The notes under the pieces are model-generated. The model searched no databases, was not told the origin of the DNA, and saw only the letters and a list, made by a program, of their open reading frames with translations. Below, piece by piece: positions 8,869 through 17,235 of a stretch of 64,000 bases of DNA (its first letter is position 1; every line of letters begins with the position of its first letter). The position numbers and the translations under genes are program-made. The DNA is taken from NCBI RefSeq assembly GCF_045063725.1, contig NZ_CP173695.1, one strand, 5' to 3'. Origin of the DNA: Sellimonas catena. GTDB taxonomy: Bacteria; Bacillota; Clostridia; Lachnospirales; Lachnospiraceae.

Positions 8869-9025
8869 TGGATATACCGGTGCGCTGAAAGCGCCTGTCC
8901 GGTGTTTTGGAAATCACCTGTCCGAAAAGAGGAAATCACTGTTCCAGACAGATAATAAATGTGGCGGAGCCGCCATCCTGAAAAATAGAACCTCCAGGAT
9001 GGGGACGCCAGTTGGCTGTTAACGA

Positions 9026-9802
9026 TTATTCGCTCAGCGCCGGATCCAAGCCGTATACTTCTCTCATAGAGCGATAGTTGGATGGATCAGTTGGAACGAT
9101 ATTGATCTTGTAGGCATCGTGCATGATGCGGTCAAGGATGGCTTCAGCAAGAGGGCTGTCATCGCCACCGAGCTGGTCGTACCATCCGCTGGGATCGTAC
9201 TGGGAGCAGAAGATCGTGGAGGATTTCTTCCGTCTTCTGTGGAGCAGTTCCAAAATGTCATGCTGTTCCGTTTCTGTCGGCTTCAACAAGAGCCACTCAT
9301 CAATGATGAGCAGGACGGGGTTGGCATACTTGGCCTGAACCTTCTTGTAGGTGCCATCTGTACGCGCCAGATCAAGCTCCAGGAGCATATCGGGCAGGCG
9401 CACATACTTTGTTTTATAGCGCTGTTTGCAGGCCTCCATACCGAAAGCGCAGGCCATGTAGGTCTTCCCACTCCCGGTAGCACCTGTGATGAACAGGTTT
9501 CGGTGCTCCGTGATGTACTCACAGGTTGCGAGACGTTCGATCAGACCGCGGTTAAGTTTCCGGCCGGAAGTATAGTTGATATCAGCGATGTAAGCTTCCG
9601 GCTGATCGAACCCGGCTTCCTTGATCAGACGCTTCAGACTGTTGTTCTTACGGTTATTGTATTCGATGTCGACCAGAAGGCCGAAGCGATCCTCGAACGG
9701 AACATCCTTCATCCTTGGATCATCCATCTGTGTGATAAAGGCATCTGACATAGAAGTCAGTCGCATTTCAATAAGTTTGTCGATTGTACTCTGATTGGTC
9801 AT
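9026..9802 (-). CDS. istB: IS21-family helper ATPase IstB (element A)
   Basis: 258 residues of the IstB/DnaC-like AAA+ family. Walker A is 'GATGSGKT', Walker B is 'PVLLIIDEW', and a sensor-like 'TIFCSQYDPSGW' follows. IstB binds DNA nonspecifically and delivers the element to target sites with IstA. The gene starts 5 bp after the istA stop; its ribosome site (AGGAGGTAAG) overlaps the end of istA, so translation is probably coupled. Full family length, no disruption seen. Confidence 0.9.
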   Translation of the reverse strand: MTNQSTIDKLIEMRLTSMSDAFITQMDDPRMKDVPFEDRFGLLVDIEYNNRKNNSLKRLIKEAGFDQPEAYIADINYTSGRKLNRGLIERLATCEYITEHRNLFITGATGSGKTYMACAFGMEACKQRYKTKYVRLPDMLLELDLARTDGTYKKVQAKYANPVLLIIDEWLLLKPTETEQHDILELLHRRRKKSSTIFCSQYDPSGWYDQLGGDDSPLAEAILDRIMHDAYKINIVPTDPSNYRSMREVYGLDPALSE

Positions 9803-9807
9803 GGTTC

Positions 9808-11352
9808 TTACCTCCTGTAGTAGTCAGCACCACGAGTGATGGCGTGCTTGTTCTGAGTTGATGCAGAGTCGGGAGTCTGTAACTCCGGTTCCATCTTTTC
9901 CCGCCCGGCTGCCAAGATGTTTTTGATACTCTTGTAGCTGGGACTCGCTGTGTAGGAAAGCGCCTTCCGGCACGCTGCTTCCAAACGCTCAGCAGAGTAT
10001 TTATCTGCCAGTTTCAGAAGCCCCATACAGCTTCGGTAGGACTGCTGCTCCACCCTCTGGGAGGCAAGAATCGCATGAACAACCTTGCACGTATTGGTTC
10101 CAATCCGCTCAGCCCATTTGCGGAAACGGTCGCCGTTCCATTCCAGATATTTCTGGTGATCGGCGGGCATATGTTCCGTAACAGTGCTGTATTGCCCCTT
10201 TCGGCCATACAGACGGTGGTGGGAAGCAATGCGGTTGTGATTGTAAAAGATTTCGATAATCGTGTCAGTTACCCGCACATCCACCTTGCGTTTGATGTAT
10301 TCGTAAGGAACGGAGTATAGCATTCCATCGATGGATATGTGATAATTGAACTGAACGGTGGCTTTTTTCCATTCCGCCAGTTCATAAGGGGTAGCCGGTA
10401 GCTTGGCCAGTAATGGCAGTTCTTCGTCGCGGAAGATCTCGTATCGGGTACCCTCTTTCTTTTGAAAAGGACGGTTTACGAATTCCTCCAGCTTCCTGCG
10501 GATGGACTTGTTCAGCTCGGCCAGCGAAAAGAACTGTTCATTACGGAGCGCCGCGGTAATCCAGGTAGAAATGACACCTACAGAGCCCTCGACATTTGGC
10601 TTGTCCTTCGGTGACCGGATGCGGGCCGGGATGATAGCCGTGTTGTAGTGCTCAGCCATCTCATGGTAGATGGTATTGAGTTCCTGATTGTACCAGTCGT
10701 TGTTGTGGATCACTGCAGTTGTGGTATTATCAGGCACCAGAATACGAGTTACACCGCCGAAGTACTCATACATATGAACATGCGCAGTAATCCATGAGCG
10801 CTGCTTTTCATTCATAAAAGCCTCAACATAAGGATACTGGCTGTATGCCATGACACCCACAAAGAGAAATGCGGGGATGATCTCGCCGGTATCCGGATCA
10901 GTGATCTGCGCAGGATCTCCTGCCCAGTCAACTTCGATCTGCTCGCCAGGCTTTCGGTTGATATGCATGGTTGCGCGGCGCTTCTGTTCATCCTGCTGGA
11001 TGTAATAACAGAACTGGGAATACATGAGTGGCTCATCACCGGACTGGCGGCATTCCTCCAGGTACTCCGTCCAGAGGAGTTTCTTGTTGACACCGTTGCG
11101 GAGCAACTCCTTCTGGATGTAGTTGAAATCCGGCATCCGTTTTTGTTTGGATACTTTTGATTCCCTGGGAAACATCAGCTTCTGAAGCGCTGCATCTGTC
11201 AAGGTTTCATCCAACGGCCAGGATAAATGCATTTCCCGCGCTCGTTTTTGAACCTTGACTACGGTTTTCTGCGAAACACCGATGCTTTGAACAATGTTTC
11301 GCTGTGACAGTCCCAAAGCGGTCAGCCTGAGGATCTCACGATACTTGGTCAT
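9808..11352 (-). CDS. istA: IS21-family transposase IstA (element A)
   Basis: 514 residues. N-terminal helix-turn-helix at about residues 9-40 (LGLSQRNIVQSIGVSQKTVV). The integrase-type DDE core is visible as 'VDWAGDP' (D), 'VPDNTTTAV' (D) and 'PNVEGSVG' (E). A C-terminal beta-rich domain follows (SVPYEYIKRKVDVR). It cuts and joins the ends of the element together with IstB. It is intact and followed by istB. Roughly half the residues visibly match the IstA of element B, so the two are related but distinct elements. Confidence 0.9.
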   Translation of the reverse strand: MTKYREILRLTALGLSQRNIVQSIGVSQKTVVKVQKRAREMHLSWPLDETLTDAALQKLMFPRESKVSKQKRMPDFNYIQKELLRNGVNKKLLWTEYLEECRQSGDEPLMYSQFCYYIQQDEQKRRATMHINRKPGEQIEVDWAGDPAQITDPDTGEIIPAFLFVGVMAYSQYPYVEAFMNEKQRSWITAHVHMYEYFGGVTRILVPDNTTTAVIHNNDWYNQELNTIYHEMAEHYNTAIIPARIRSPKDKPNVEGSVGVISTWITAALRNEQFFSLAELNKSIRRKLEEFVNRPFQKKEGTRYEIFRDEELPLLAKLPATPYELAEWKKATVQFNYHISIDGMLYSVPYEYIKRKVDVRVTDTIIEIFYNHNRIASHHRLYGRKGQYSTVTEHMPADHQKYLEWNGDRFRKWAERIGTNTCKVVHAILASQRVEQQSYRSCMGLLKLADKYSAERLEAACRKALSYTASPSYKSIKNILAAGREKMEPELQTPDSASTQNKHAITRGADYYRR

Positions 11353-11635
11353 TGTCTTGTGACCTCCTTATAATAGATTTACATCTTGCGATGCATGTCT
11401 CTATTATAAGGCTCTGGAATGTGATTTCCTGTCCCGGAACAGTGATTTCCGCTTATCCGGAATAGTGATTTCCTAACGCCGGACTGGTGAGTATTCCGTG
11501 ACTTCGGAGCCACTCAATCCGTTGCATAGAGCCACCCATTCCGAATGTCGGAGCCACCCATATGAGAAGGTGAATCCGCTGTTGAGAGCCACCTCTTAAA
11601 GCAATACAATGATCCCAACGGATGAATCCGTAATA
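11353..11635. other. Junction region: right subterminal repeats of A, left end of B
   Basis: Holds three GGAAATCA-type blocks of element A (11420-11475) and then B's tip TGAGTATTCCG at 11488. It then holds a series of GGAGCCAC/GAGCCACC repeats of element B (about 11506-11595). These repeats reappear inverted at the far end of B (15740-15835). No gene. Confidence 0.7.
11615..11635. repeat. 21-bp direct repeat, left copy
   Basis: Identical to 13392-13412. It contains the hairpin ACGGAT-GA-ATCCGT. It flanks the 1,756-bp IS and is best explained as an unusually long target duplication. Confidence 0.8.
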
Positions 11636-13391
11636 TAGGTAATTGCGAAACTCCTTCGTAAACTTGAAGAAAAACAAGGAAAATTCGTACAGGGAAGGAG
11701 TTTTGGAATGAAAAGTGGATAACCGGATATTTTAGGCGCACTTTAATAAGCTATCTGCTTTATGAAAGTGGTAAGTCCTATGCTATGAGTGGCTTTAAGC
11801 TTCGAATGTATTCATGATGTTTGATTTTATCGGCGAGAACAACAGTAATCAGCTGAGTGATACCGGCAAGGTCTGATCAGCATGTAAAGTCTTCTCGTTT
11901 TGTGTCCGACGGCCTGCTAGACAGAGATGATCTTTGATGTGGTTGATATCTCTTTCAACAACAGTCCTTATTTTATAGGTGTTATCCCATTCTTCGGTTC
12001 CGCGGATCGTTCCGGGATAAGCCCGCAGATCCTTTTCCGGATAGACATAAACCATACGACCACATCTTGAAGTGGTACAAGGATTTTCGCAACAGCATTG
12101 TCTATAAGATTTTTGGGTGGATTTCTCGTAAGCCCATCTCATTTTAGGGCAGACAAACTTGAATCTGGTAACACCGCTTCTTAGTTTAGAAGTGCATTCG
12201 TACTTCATAGGGAGGGAAGGATCATGAGGGCAACAGGGGATCCCGTTTTCATTGATGGTATAATCCCGATTTTCAAGACCTGCTCTTGCATTGAGTGGAA
12301 TATATGCTTTCTGGAAATGTTTGTCCTTACCAAAAGTATCACCGGTAAGAAGGCTCTTATAGAGCTGAGCGGTATCGAAAGCGGCATCCCCGAGGAAGGT
12401 TTTGGGATTGATCAGTGGATGCTTTGAAAAGAAGTCTTTGAGTGTCGGGATCAAAAGTTTGGAATCATGAACACACTTATCCTCATCAGGGGAGTCCGAT
12501 TTCTTTTCGACAACAATATCAGGATGGGACGCCATAAAGTCTTTGTTGTAGAAAGAGATATGACGGATAATGCCCAGCCCATTGGTGACAATGCCAAATT
12601 TGAAGACATAGCAAAAATGCCCATTGATATACAGCTGCTTAATTTCAGGATTAGCAGAAGCATGGGACGGCATGGAGCCGTAGGCAACCTTATAGGGATC
12701 ATAAGATTGATTAAAGCCCTGAGCTTTCGCATAGGCCTTAACCTGCCGAATGATTCTGTTAGCGTACTTCGGATTATTTTCGGTGACAAAAGCTTCAATA
12801 CCGGAAGAATCGAAGATGGTTAAATCTGCTTTTGCAGGATCAATAGCCTGGCAGATGGGCTCTGTAATATCAACAAGATGATCAAAGATAAACTGCAGGT
12901 CATCTGAAAAGTCCTGTTTAAAGCGAGTGATTTTGGAAGCATCCGGGACTTTGGAAAACCCGCAGAATTCACGAAGGGGTTTAGAGTAAGCGAGAAAAAT
13001 GAGGAGAAGCTGGTCTGTAGGAATTGAGAAAATACGTTGAATGATCAAAGCCCACAGGAAAGCTTGCAAAGGGTATTTACGGGATCTGCCCGTTGATGCA
13101 TAAAAATGATTTCTGAAAGAAATCGGAATAATTTCATCAATGTCGATATGGGTTTCTAATAGAGAAAGAAACGCAGGTTTGTCAGTTTCAAATTTTTCCT
13201 GGCAATCTGAAAAAATATCTGCCAGAGAAAGCTGTTTATATGGTATCATAGTATCAGAATAACTCCTTTCTTGGATGGTGGTTTATGGATTTTGGACGAC
13301 TCTATTATACCATATCCGGTGAGGAGTTATTTGTATTTTAGCAACAAAAAACACCGTATTTATACGGTTTGTGGCGTTTCGCAAACGCCTA
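11636..13391 (-). mobile_element. 1,756-bp insertion sequence with 21-bp target duplication
   Basis: Inverted ends: the left reads TAGGTAATTGCGAAACTCC and the reverse complement of the right reads TAGGCGTTTGCGAAACGCC. One transposase gene on the minus strand. Inserted into the leader of element B between its repeats and istA. The IS family is not certain. Confidence 0.7.
11849..13249 (-). CDS. DDE transposase of nested IS
   Basis: 466 residues. The N-terminal part (SRKYPLQAFLWALIIQRIFS, then 'FCGFSKVPDASKITRFKQDF') resembles the DUF772-like start of IS5/IS1182-type transposases. Candidate catalytic residues are 'LTIFDSSGIEAF' (D), 'KTFLGDAAFDT' (D) and 'RTVVERDINHIKDHL' (E). A Cys-rich stretch (CCCENPCTTSRCG) precedes the end. 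No frameshift seen; the start lies just inside the right end of the element. I would not assign an ISfinder family without a search. Confidence 0.75.
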   Translation of the reverse strand: MIPYKQLSLADIFSDCQEKFETDKPAFLSLLETHIDIDEIIPISFRNHFYASTGRSRKYPLQAFLWALIIQRIFSIPTDQLLLIFLAYSKPLREFCGFSKVPDASKITRFKQDFSDDLQFIFDHLVDITEPICQAIDPAKADLTIFDSSGIEAFVTENNPKYANRIIRQVKAYAKAQGFNQSYDPYKVAYGSMPSHASANPEIKQLYINGHFCYVFKFGIVTNGLGIIRHISFYNKDFMASHPDIVVEKKSDSPDEDKCVHDSKLLIPTLKDFFSKHPLINPKTFLGDAAFDTAQLYKSLLTGDTFGKDKHFQKAYIPLNARAGLENRDYTINENGIPCCPHDPSLPMKYECTSKLRSGVTRFKFVCPKMRWAYEKSTQKSYRQCCCENPCTTSRCGRMVYVYPEKDLRAYPGTIRGTEEWDNTYKIRTVVERDINHIKDHLCLAGRRTQNEKTLHADQTLPVSLS

Positions 13392-13412
13392 CCAACGGAT
13401 GAATCCGTAATA
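13392..13412. repeat. 21-bp direct repeat, right copy
   Basis: Second copy of 11615-11635. It lies directly between the IS end and the ribosome site of element B's istA (GAGAGGAGG at about 13417). Confidence 0.8.
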
Positions 13413-13433
13413 CTTTGAGAGGAGGACGAGTCA

Positions 13434-14885
13434 ATGTCCAAAGAGAAACCTATTTTACAAATGCTTCGGGATGGATACAGCCAGCGACACATTGCCAGTT
13501 TTCTGCATGTATCCAGAAACACGGTGGCAAGGGTGGCTAAGGCTGCTTCCGAACACCAGTTACCGAATGATGTGTTGGAGTCCATGGATGAAGTAGAAAT
13601 CCGCCATACACTTTTTCCGGAAGAAGCATTGATCCCCACACTAGTTACGCCTGATTTCCCGTATATCCATAAGGAATTATTGAAAAACGGCGTAACACTG
13701 AAGCTTTTGTGGCAGGAATATGTGGACACCTGCCGTAATACCGGCAAGCCTCCCTATGGCTATTCCCAGTATTGTAAGTTATATCAGGATTATGTTACAC
13801 AGCATAAACTTACCATGCATATCCAACATAAACCTGGTGATAAACTTATGGTTGACTGGGCCGGAACCGCGCTGCCCCTTTATGATAAGACCACAGGGAA
13901 CAGCAGGAAGGTCTATCTTTTTGTAGCAACGCTGCCTTTCAGCATGTATTGTTATGCACAGGCCTGCGGCACCATGAAAGAGGAGGACTGGATCAATGCA
14001 CATATCGCTATGTATGAATTCTTTGGCGGTGTCACCAGGATCCTGACTCCGGATAATCTAAAGGTGGGAATCCTGAGCAACAGGAAATATGAAGATCCTG
14101 TGGTCAACCGCTCTTACCAGGAACTGGCAGATCACTATCACACAGCATTGCTTCCGGCACGGGTGTTGGCGCCTCGCGACAAAGCAGCCGTAGAGGGAAG
14201 TGTTGGTAACCTGACTTCCCACATCATTGCCCGTCTGCGAAACCGGAAATTTTTTGATCTCCATACGATGAACACGGCAATCCGCAAGGAATTGGATCGG
14301 TTCAACGATACTCCTTTCCAGAAAAAAGATGGATCACGCCATTCTGTATTTCTGGAAGAAGAGGCTACCTTTTTACAGCCACTTCCTAAATATCCGTACG
14401 AATTCGCTCAATGGAAATCAGCTACTGTTCAGTTAAACTATCATATCGCTATCGATTTCCAGAATTATTCAGTTCCTTACGAGTATGTTCGTAAAAAAGT
14501 AGATGTCAGATACACCAAAAACAGCATTGAGGTTTACTATAAAGGAAACCGGATCTGCAGCCACAAACGTCTTTATGGACGCCGTGGACAGTATTCCACA
14601 GTTGTGGAACATATGCCTGTCAATCATCAGCTATACAGCGAATGGGATCAGAAAAGGTTCCTCAAATGGGCAGATGGGATCGGCGAGGCAACCCATCAGG
14701 TCATTCAGGGGATCTTTGATTCCTACCGGATTGAGGAGCAGGCCTATAAAAGCTGTCTGTCTCTTTTGAAACTGGCTGATAAATACAGTACAGAAAGACT
14801 GGAACATGCCTGCAGGGCAGCATTGGAGCGAATTCCAAGCCCGCGTTATAAAAACATTCGTCTCATCCTGGAATCCTTGCAATGA
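13434..14885 (+). CDS. istA: IS21-family transposase IstA (element B), last codons frameshifted
   Basis: 483 residues. N-terminal helix-turn-helix (MLRDGYSQRHIASFLHVSR) and the DDE core 'MVDWAGTA', 'TPDNLKVG', 'AAVEGSVGN'. It ends at TGA 14883-14885 after 'LILESLQ'. The +1 frame then continues for about 33 codons (NDKAADPSNRSAVTSYDESY, ending near 14991) with a 'RGASYYGG' tail that matches 'RGADYYRR' at the end of element A's IstA. So either a one-base indel shortened the protein slightly or it is read by frameshifting. The catalytic domain is untouched. Confidence 0.85.
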   Translation: MSKEKPILQMLRDGYSQRHIASFLHVSRNTVARVAKAASEHQLPNDVLESMDEVEIRHTLFPEEALIPTLVTPDFPYIHKELLKNGVTLKLLWQEYVDTCRNTGKPPYGYSQYCKLYQDYVTQHKLTMHIQHKPGDKLMVDWAGTALPLYDKTTGNSRKVYLFVATLPFSMYCYAQACGTMKEEDWINAHIAMYEFFGGVTRILTPDNLKVGILSNRKYEDPVVNRSYQELADHYHTALLPARVLAPRDKAAVEGSVGNLTSHIIARLRNRKFFDLHTMNTAIRKELDRFNDTPFQKKDGSRHSVFLEEEATFLQPLPKYPYEFAQWKSATVQLNYHIAIDFQNYSVPYEYVRKKVDVRYTKNSIEVYYKGNRICSHKRLYGRRGQYSTVVEHMPVNHQLYSEWDQKRFLKWADGIGEATHQVIQGIFDSYRIEEQAYKSCLSLLKLADKYSTERLEHACRAALERIPSPRYKNIRLILESLQ

Positions 14886-14980
14886 CAAAGCTGCTGACCC
14901 GTCAAACCGATCTGCCGTGACCAGCTATGACGAAAGCTATGCCCTGGTCCGGGGAGCATCTTACTACGGAGGTGGCAGCC

Positions 14981-15727
14981 ATGAAAAATGATACATTGAA
15001 AAAGTTAAAAGCCATGAGACTGCCTGCCTTTGCAGAAGCTTATGAAAAACAGATCGTCCGGGAGAGCGACTATGAAGCCATTTCTTTTCATGAACGTCTC
15101 ATGCTGTTGGTGGACGCAGAATACGATTCCAGACATAACAATAATATCAAGAGATTGATTAAAAACGCAAAGTTTTCTGACGCATCGGCATTTCTTGGAA
15201 ACATTGAGTATCTGCCAGACCGGCATTTGAACCGGGATCTTCTGGAAAGCCTGGCGGATAATGACTACATCCGGCAGGGATTGAATGTCATCCTGATTGG
15301 AGCTACGGGTTCGGGCAAAAGCTTTATCGCTAATGCGCTGGGAGTGAATGCCTGCCAGTCAGGATACAAAACCAGATATCTCCGTCTTCCTGAATTGTTC
15401 AGTGAACTGGAAGCAGCAAGGATACAGGGGAAATATCATCAGGTAATGAAACAGCTGCAAAAACTCCCACTCGTGATACTCGATGAATTTCTTTTGATCC
15501 CTGCCTCCGATCAGGAACAAAGAGATCTTCTGGAACTAATGGAATATCGCTGTGGTCAGACGTCCACTATCTTCTGTTCACAGTTTATGCCTGAAGGGTG
15601 GCACGAAAGGCTGGGCGGCAGTGCTCTCGCCGATTCCATCCTTGACCGCATCATCCCTTCTGCTTACACTATGCGGATTGACGGAGATGTTTCCATGAGA
15701 CAAAGGAAGAGAGTAATCAAGAGTTAG
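14981..15727 (+). CDS. istB: IS21-family helper ATPase IstB (element B)
   Basis: About 248 residues from the ATG at 14981, which follows GGAGGTGGCAGCC; an in-frame upstream start at 14927 lies within the istA tail and is unlikely. Walker A 'GATGSGKS', Walker B 'PLVILDEF', then 'TIFCSQFMPEGWHERLGG'. Partner of the adjacent IstA in target selection. Intact. Confidence 0.9.
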   Translation: MKNDTLKKLKAMRLPAFAEAYEKQIVRESDYEAISFHERLMLLVDAEYDSRHNNNIKRLIKNAKFSDASAFLGNIEYLPDRHLNRDLLESLADNDYIRQGLNVILIGATGSGKSFIANALGVNACQSGYKTRYLRLPELFSELEAARIQGKYHQVMKQLQKLPLVILDEFLLIPASDQEQRDLLELMEYRCGQTSTIFCSQFMPEGWHERLGGSALADSILDRIIPSAYTMRIDGDVSMRQRKRVIKS

Positions 15728-15880
15728 ATCATCTTATCGGGAGCCATGAAGAAACTCATGGCTCCCTTCATCGGACGACTGGCTCTCGCTAACGGATCCG
15801 GTGGCTCTATTTCATGAGATTGGGTGGCTCTGCCACCGCAGAATATTCAACTGGTGATGGAAAATGCCCCGGAATACTCA
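15728..15880. repeat. Right subterminal repeats of element B
   Basis: Contains GGAGCCATG...CATGGCTCC, GGCTCTCGC, GGTGGCTCTATTTC and GGTGGCTCTGCC blocks. These are inverted counterparts of the GAGCCACC blocks at 11506-11595. They probably serve as IstA binding sites. The element ends with CGGAATACTCA. Confidence 0.7.
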
Positions 15881-15932
15881 TTCTTGCATCAGAAAGTTCA
15901 AATTCTTCTCCACAAAATTTGCATATTGGCAT
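15881..15932 (-). pseudogene. N-terminal part of interrupted zinc-ribbon protein
   Basis: ATG at 15932 after GGAGG. It encodes MPICKFCGEEFELSDAR and then runs into the TTCTTG duplication and element B. It continues at 8868 downward in the same frame. See the C-terminal part at 8708-8868. Confidence 0.85.
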
Positions 15933-15950
15933 AGCAAATCCTCCATTTAA

Positions 15951-16033
15951 CTAATTCTTATAATTTCTAAAATCTTCTTCTGATTCGTAAATATCATCAG
16001 AAGAAATACTATTTTTATGACCGCATTCTGTAC
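15951..16033 (-). pseudogene. C-terminal remnant of an upstream gene
   Basis: An open minus-strand frame ends at TAG 15951-15953 (STECGHKNSISSDDIYESEE, then DFRNYKN). It lies 11 bp before the ribosome site of the zinc-ribbon gene, as in an operon. It is cut at 16034 exactly where the 102-bp repeat begins. No family recognised. Confidence 0.45.
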
Positions 16034-16135
16034 TTTAGCTGAAGCACCATTAACATCACCCTAACATCACAGCAAAAAAGAAATCCCAAGAACGCCCATT
16101 TTACAAGGATTCTTGGGATTTACTAATTATTCAAA
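16034..16135. repeat. 102-bp direct repeat, left copy
   Basis: Identical base for base to 30956-31057. On the minus strand it starts with the last codons of a frame (..FE, stop). It then contains a terminator hairpin (AAATCCCAAGAA / TTCTTGGGATTT followed by CTTTTTT). It bounds the AT-rich defence island on the left, and its behaviour resembles duplicated attachment or recombination ends. Confidence 0.9.
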
Positions 16136-16240
16136 CTCGTAAACCAAATCTAATTCTATACAGTTTTGTATAGAATATTTGGTTCTATTTGATTTTATTT
16201 GTTTCCAACTGTCATGTTTCTATGGTCTGTCTCTGCTAGT
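16136..16240 (-). pseudogene. Possible C-terminal coding remnant ending in the repeat
   Basis: In the frame that ends at the stop inside the repeat, the minus strand reads KHDSWKQIKSNRTKYSIQNC then IELDLVYEFE and stop, after an in-frame TAG near 16240. The segment also forms a hairpin (ATTCTATAC / GTATAGAAT). It may be the tail of a lost integrase or regulator, but I cannot identify it. Confidence 0.3.
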
Positions 16241-16279
16241 GTTATCAATTCGTTATCATGATGATGTTATCATGCTCAC

Positions 16280-16617
16280 TTAAATGTCTGGGTCTGCCTT
16301 ATGTCTTGCTTTCAGTCTTGCATGCACATTTGAAGCTCCGTATAACACATCTGTGACTGTCACTTTATCCGGATCTACAATGTAACAGACAAGATAATTA
16401 TCAATTACCATTCTGCGCATTCTCCAAGATCGTTCCGCTCTACCTCGAAAACCGGACATCTCTCAGGATTACTTTCCAAAGTGAGAATTGCATCTGCAAT
16501 ACGATTATATTGACCCATAGCATTCTCCGCTGCCAAAAGAACATCTGCTATATAATCATAGATCCCTTCCATATCGTCAAGAGCTGTCTGGGTAATTTCT
16601 ACAATCCGTTTCCCCAT
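16280..16617 (-). pseudogene. RelE/ParE-family toxin, frameshifted
   Basis: The start overlaps the antitoxin stop. The first ~66 residues read as a RelE/ParE toxin (VEITQTALDDMEGIYDYIAD, 'DAILTLESNPERCPVFEVERNDLGE'). The frame then ends early at 16405 (ECAEW, stop). The missing C-terminus is intact in another frame: 'RRMVIDNYLVCYIVDPDK' then 'VTVTDVLYGASNVHARLK', ending at TAA 16280-16282. A small indel near 16425-16435 therefore splits the gene. The catalytic beta-strands lie in the shifted part, so the toxin is probably dead. Confidence 0.75.
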
Positions 16618-16922
16618 CACCTATGAGTCTCCCTAAACTTTTTGAATGCTTCTGCAGCGTTCTCTGTCCTTCCGGCTCTGTAATCATCATAACCTTTCTG
16701 AAGCTTCGCATGAAGAGCCGCATCTGTCATCTGAGAGGCATCTATATCTGCCGGTGCCTTTGGAAGCGTAACGGAAAACGGAATCCCTCCAACTAAAACT
16801 ACTTGATTCAGGAACATATCGACAGCCGTTGACATTGGTATGCCCAGACGCGAAAGAACTGTCTCTGCCTCTGATTTTAATGTGGGATTAATCCGTAGAT
16901 TAAGTGTTGCTGATTTCTCCAT
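16617..16922 (-). CDS. RelB/DinJ-family antitoxin
   Basis: 101 residues. Ribbon-helix-helix N-terminus (ATLNLRINPTLKSEAETVLS) and the typical 'LGIPMSTAVDMFLNQVVLVGGIPF' segment. It neutralises the cognate RelE toxin and represses its own promoter in this family. The stop overlaps the toxin start by a few bases. It remains intact although the toxin is frameshifted. The promoter at 16947-16975 carries an operator-like inverted repeat. Confidence 0.85.
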   Translation of the reverse strand: MEKSATLNLRINPTLKSEAETVLSRLGIPMSTAVDMFLNQVVLVGGIPFSVTLPKAPADIDASQMTDAALHAKLQKGYDDYRAGRTENAAEAFKKFRETHR

Positions 16923-16946
16923 AATGTCACCTCCGTTTATGCTTTA

Positions 16947-16975
16947 ATTGTAACGTCTTCGTCGTTACGTGTCAA
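16947..16975 (-). promoter_or_regulatory. Consensus promoter with operator palindrome for antitoxin/toxin
   Basis: TTGACA (16970-16975) and TACAAT (16947-16952) are spaced by exactly 17 bp. The spacer contains GTAACG...CGTTAC, an inverted repeat well placed for repression by the antitoxin. Confidence 0.75.
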
Positions 16976-17235
16976 TAATGAGTTGTAGAATAGTTTAATA
17001 CTATTTCTTCTTTAGCCCATATCGACTATAACCTCTGTATATTCTTAACTTCCTGACTTTTTCTCACTCGAACTCGGTTCTTTTCTCCAAAACCTAAACA
17101 AATTTGTTTAAGTTTTACGAGCTTTCCGATTTCATTTATCTCATTTTCATATCGTGCGCTGACTTACTTATCTTCAGTTGCCGTCACGTTGCCATGTATG
17201 TATTATATCAAAAGAATTTGTTAATGTAACTATTT
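16976..17235. other. AT-rich spacer
   Basis: No gene seen. A 16-bp perfect palindrome, TAAACAAATTTGTTTA, lies at about 17095-17110; its role is unknown. Confidence 0.4.

Larger units (their letters stand above)
8869..11487 (-). mobile_element. IS21-family element A (istA, istB)
   Basis: istA and istB on the minus strand. The ends carry repeated subterminal motifs: GGAAATCACCTGTCC and GGAAATCACTGTTCC on the left, matched in reverse by GGAAATCACTATTCC and GGAAATCACTGTTCC on the right. The left tip (TGGATATACCGGTGC) resembles the tips of element B (TGAGTATTCCG). The corresponding right tip of A is missing: its subterminal block abuts B's left tip at 11488. Confidence 0.75.
11488..15880 (+). mobile_element. 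IS21-family element B (interrupted by another IS)
   Basis: The tips are TGAGTATTCCG at 11488 and its reverse complement CGGAATACTCA ending at 15880. Multiple GAGCCACC-type subterminal repeats lie inside both ends. It encodes istA and istB on the plus strand. A 1,756-bp IS at 11636-13391 sits between its left end and istA. After the right tip comes the TTCTTG duplication; before the left tip comes element A rather than a matching TTCTTG. Confidence 0.75.
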
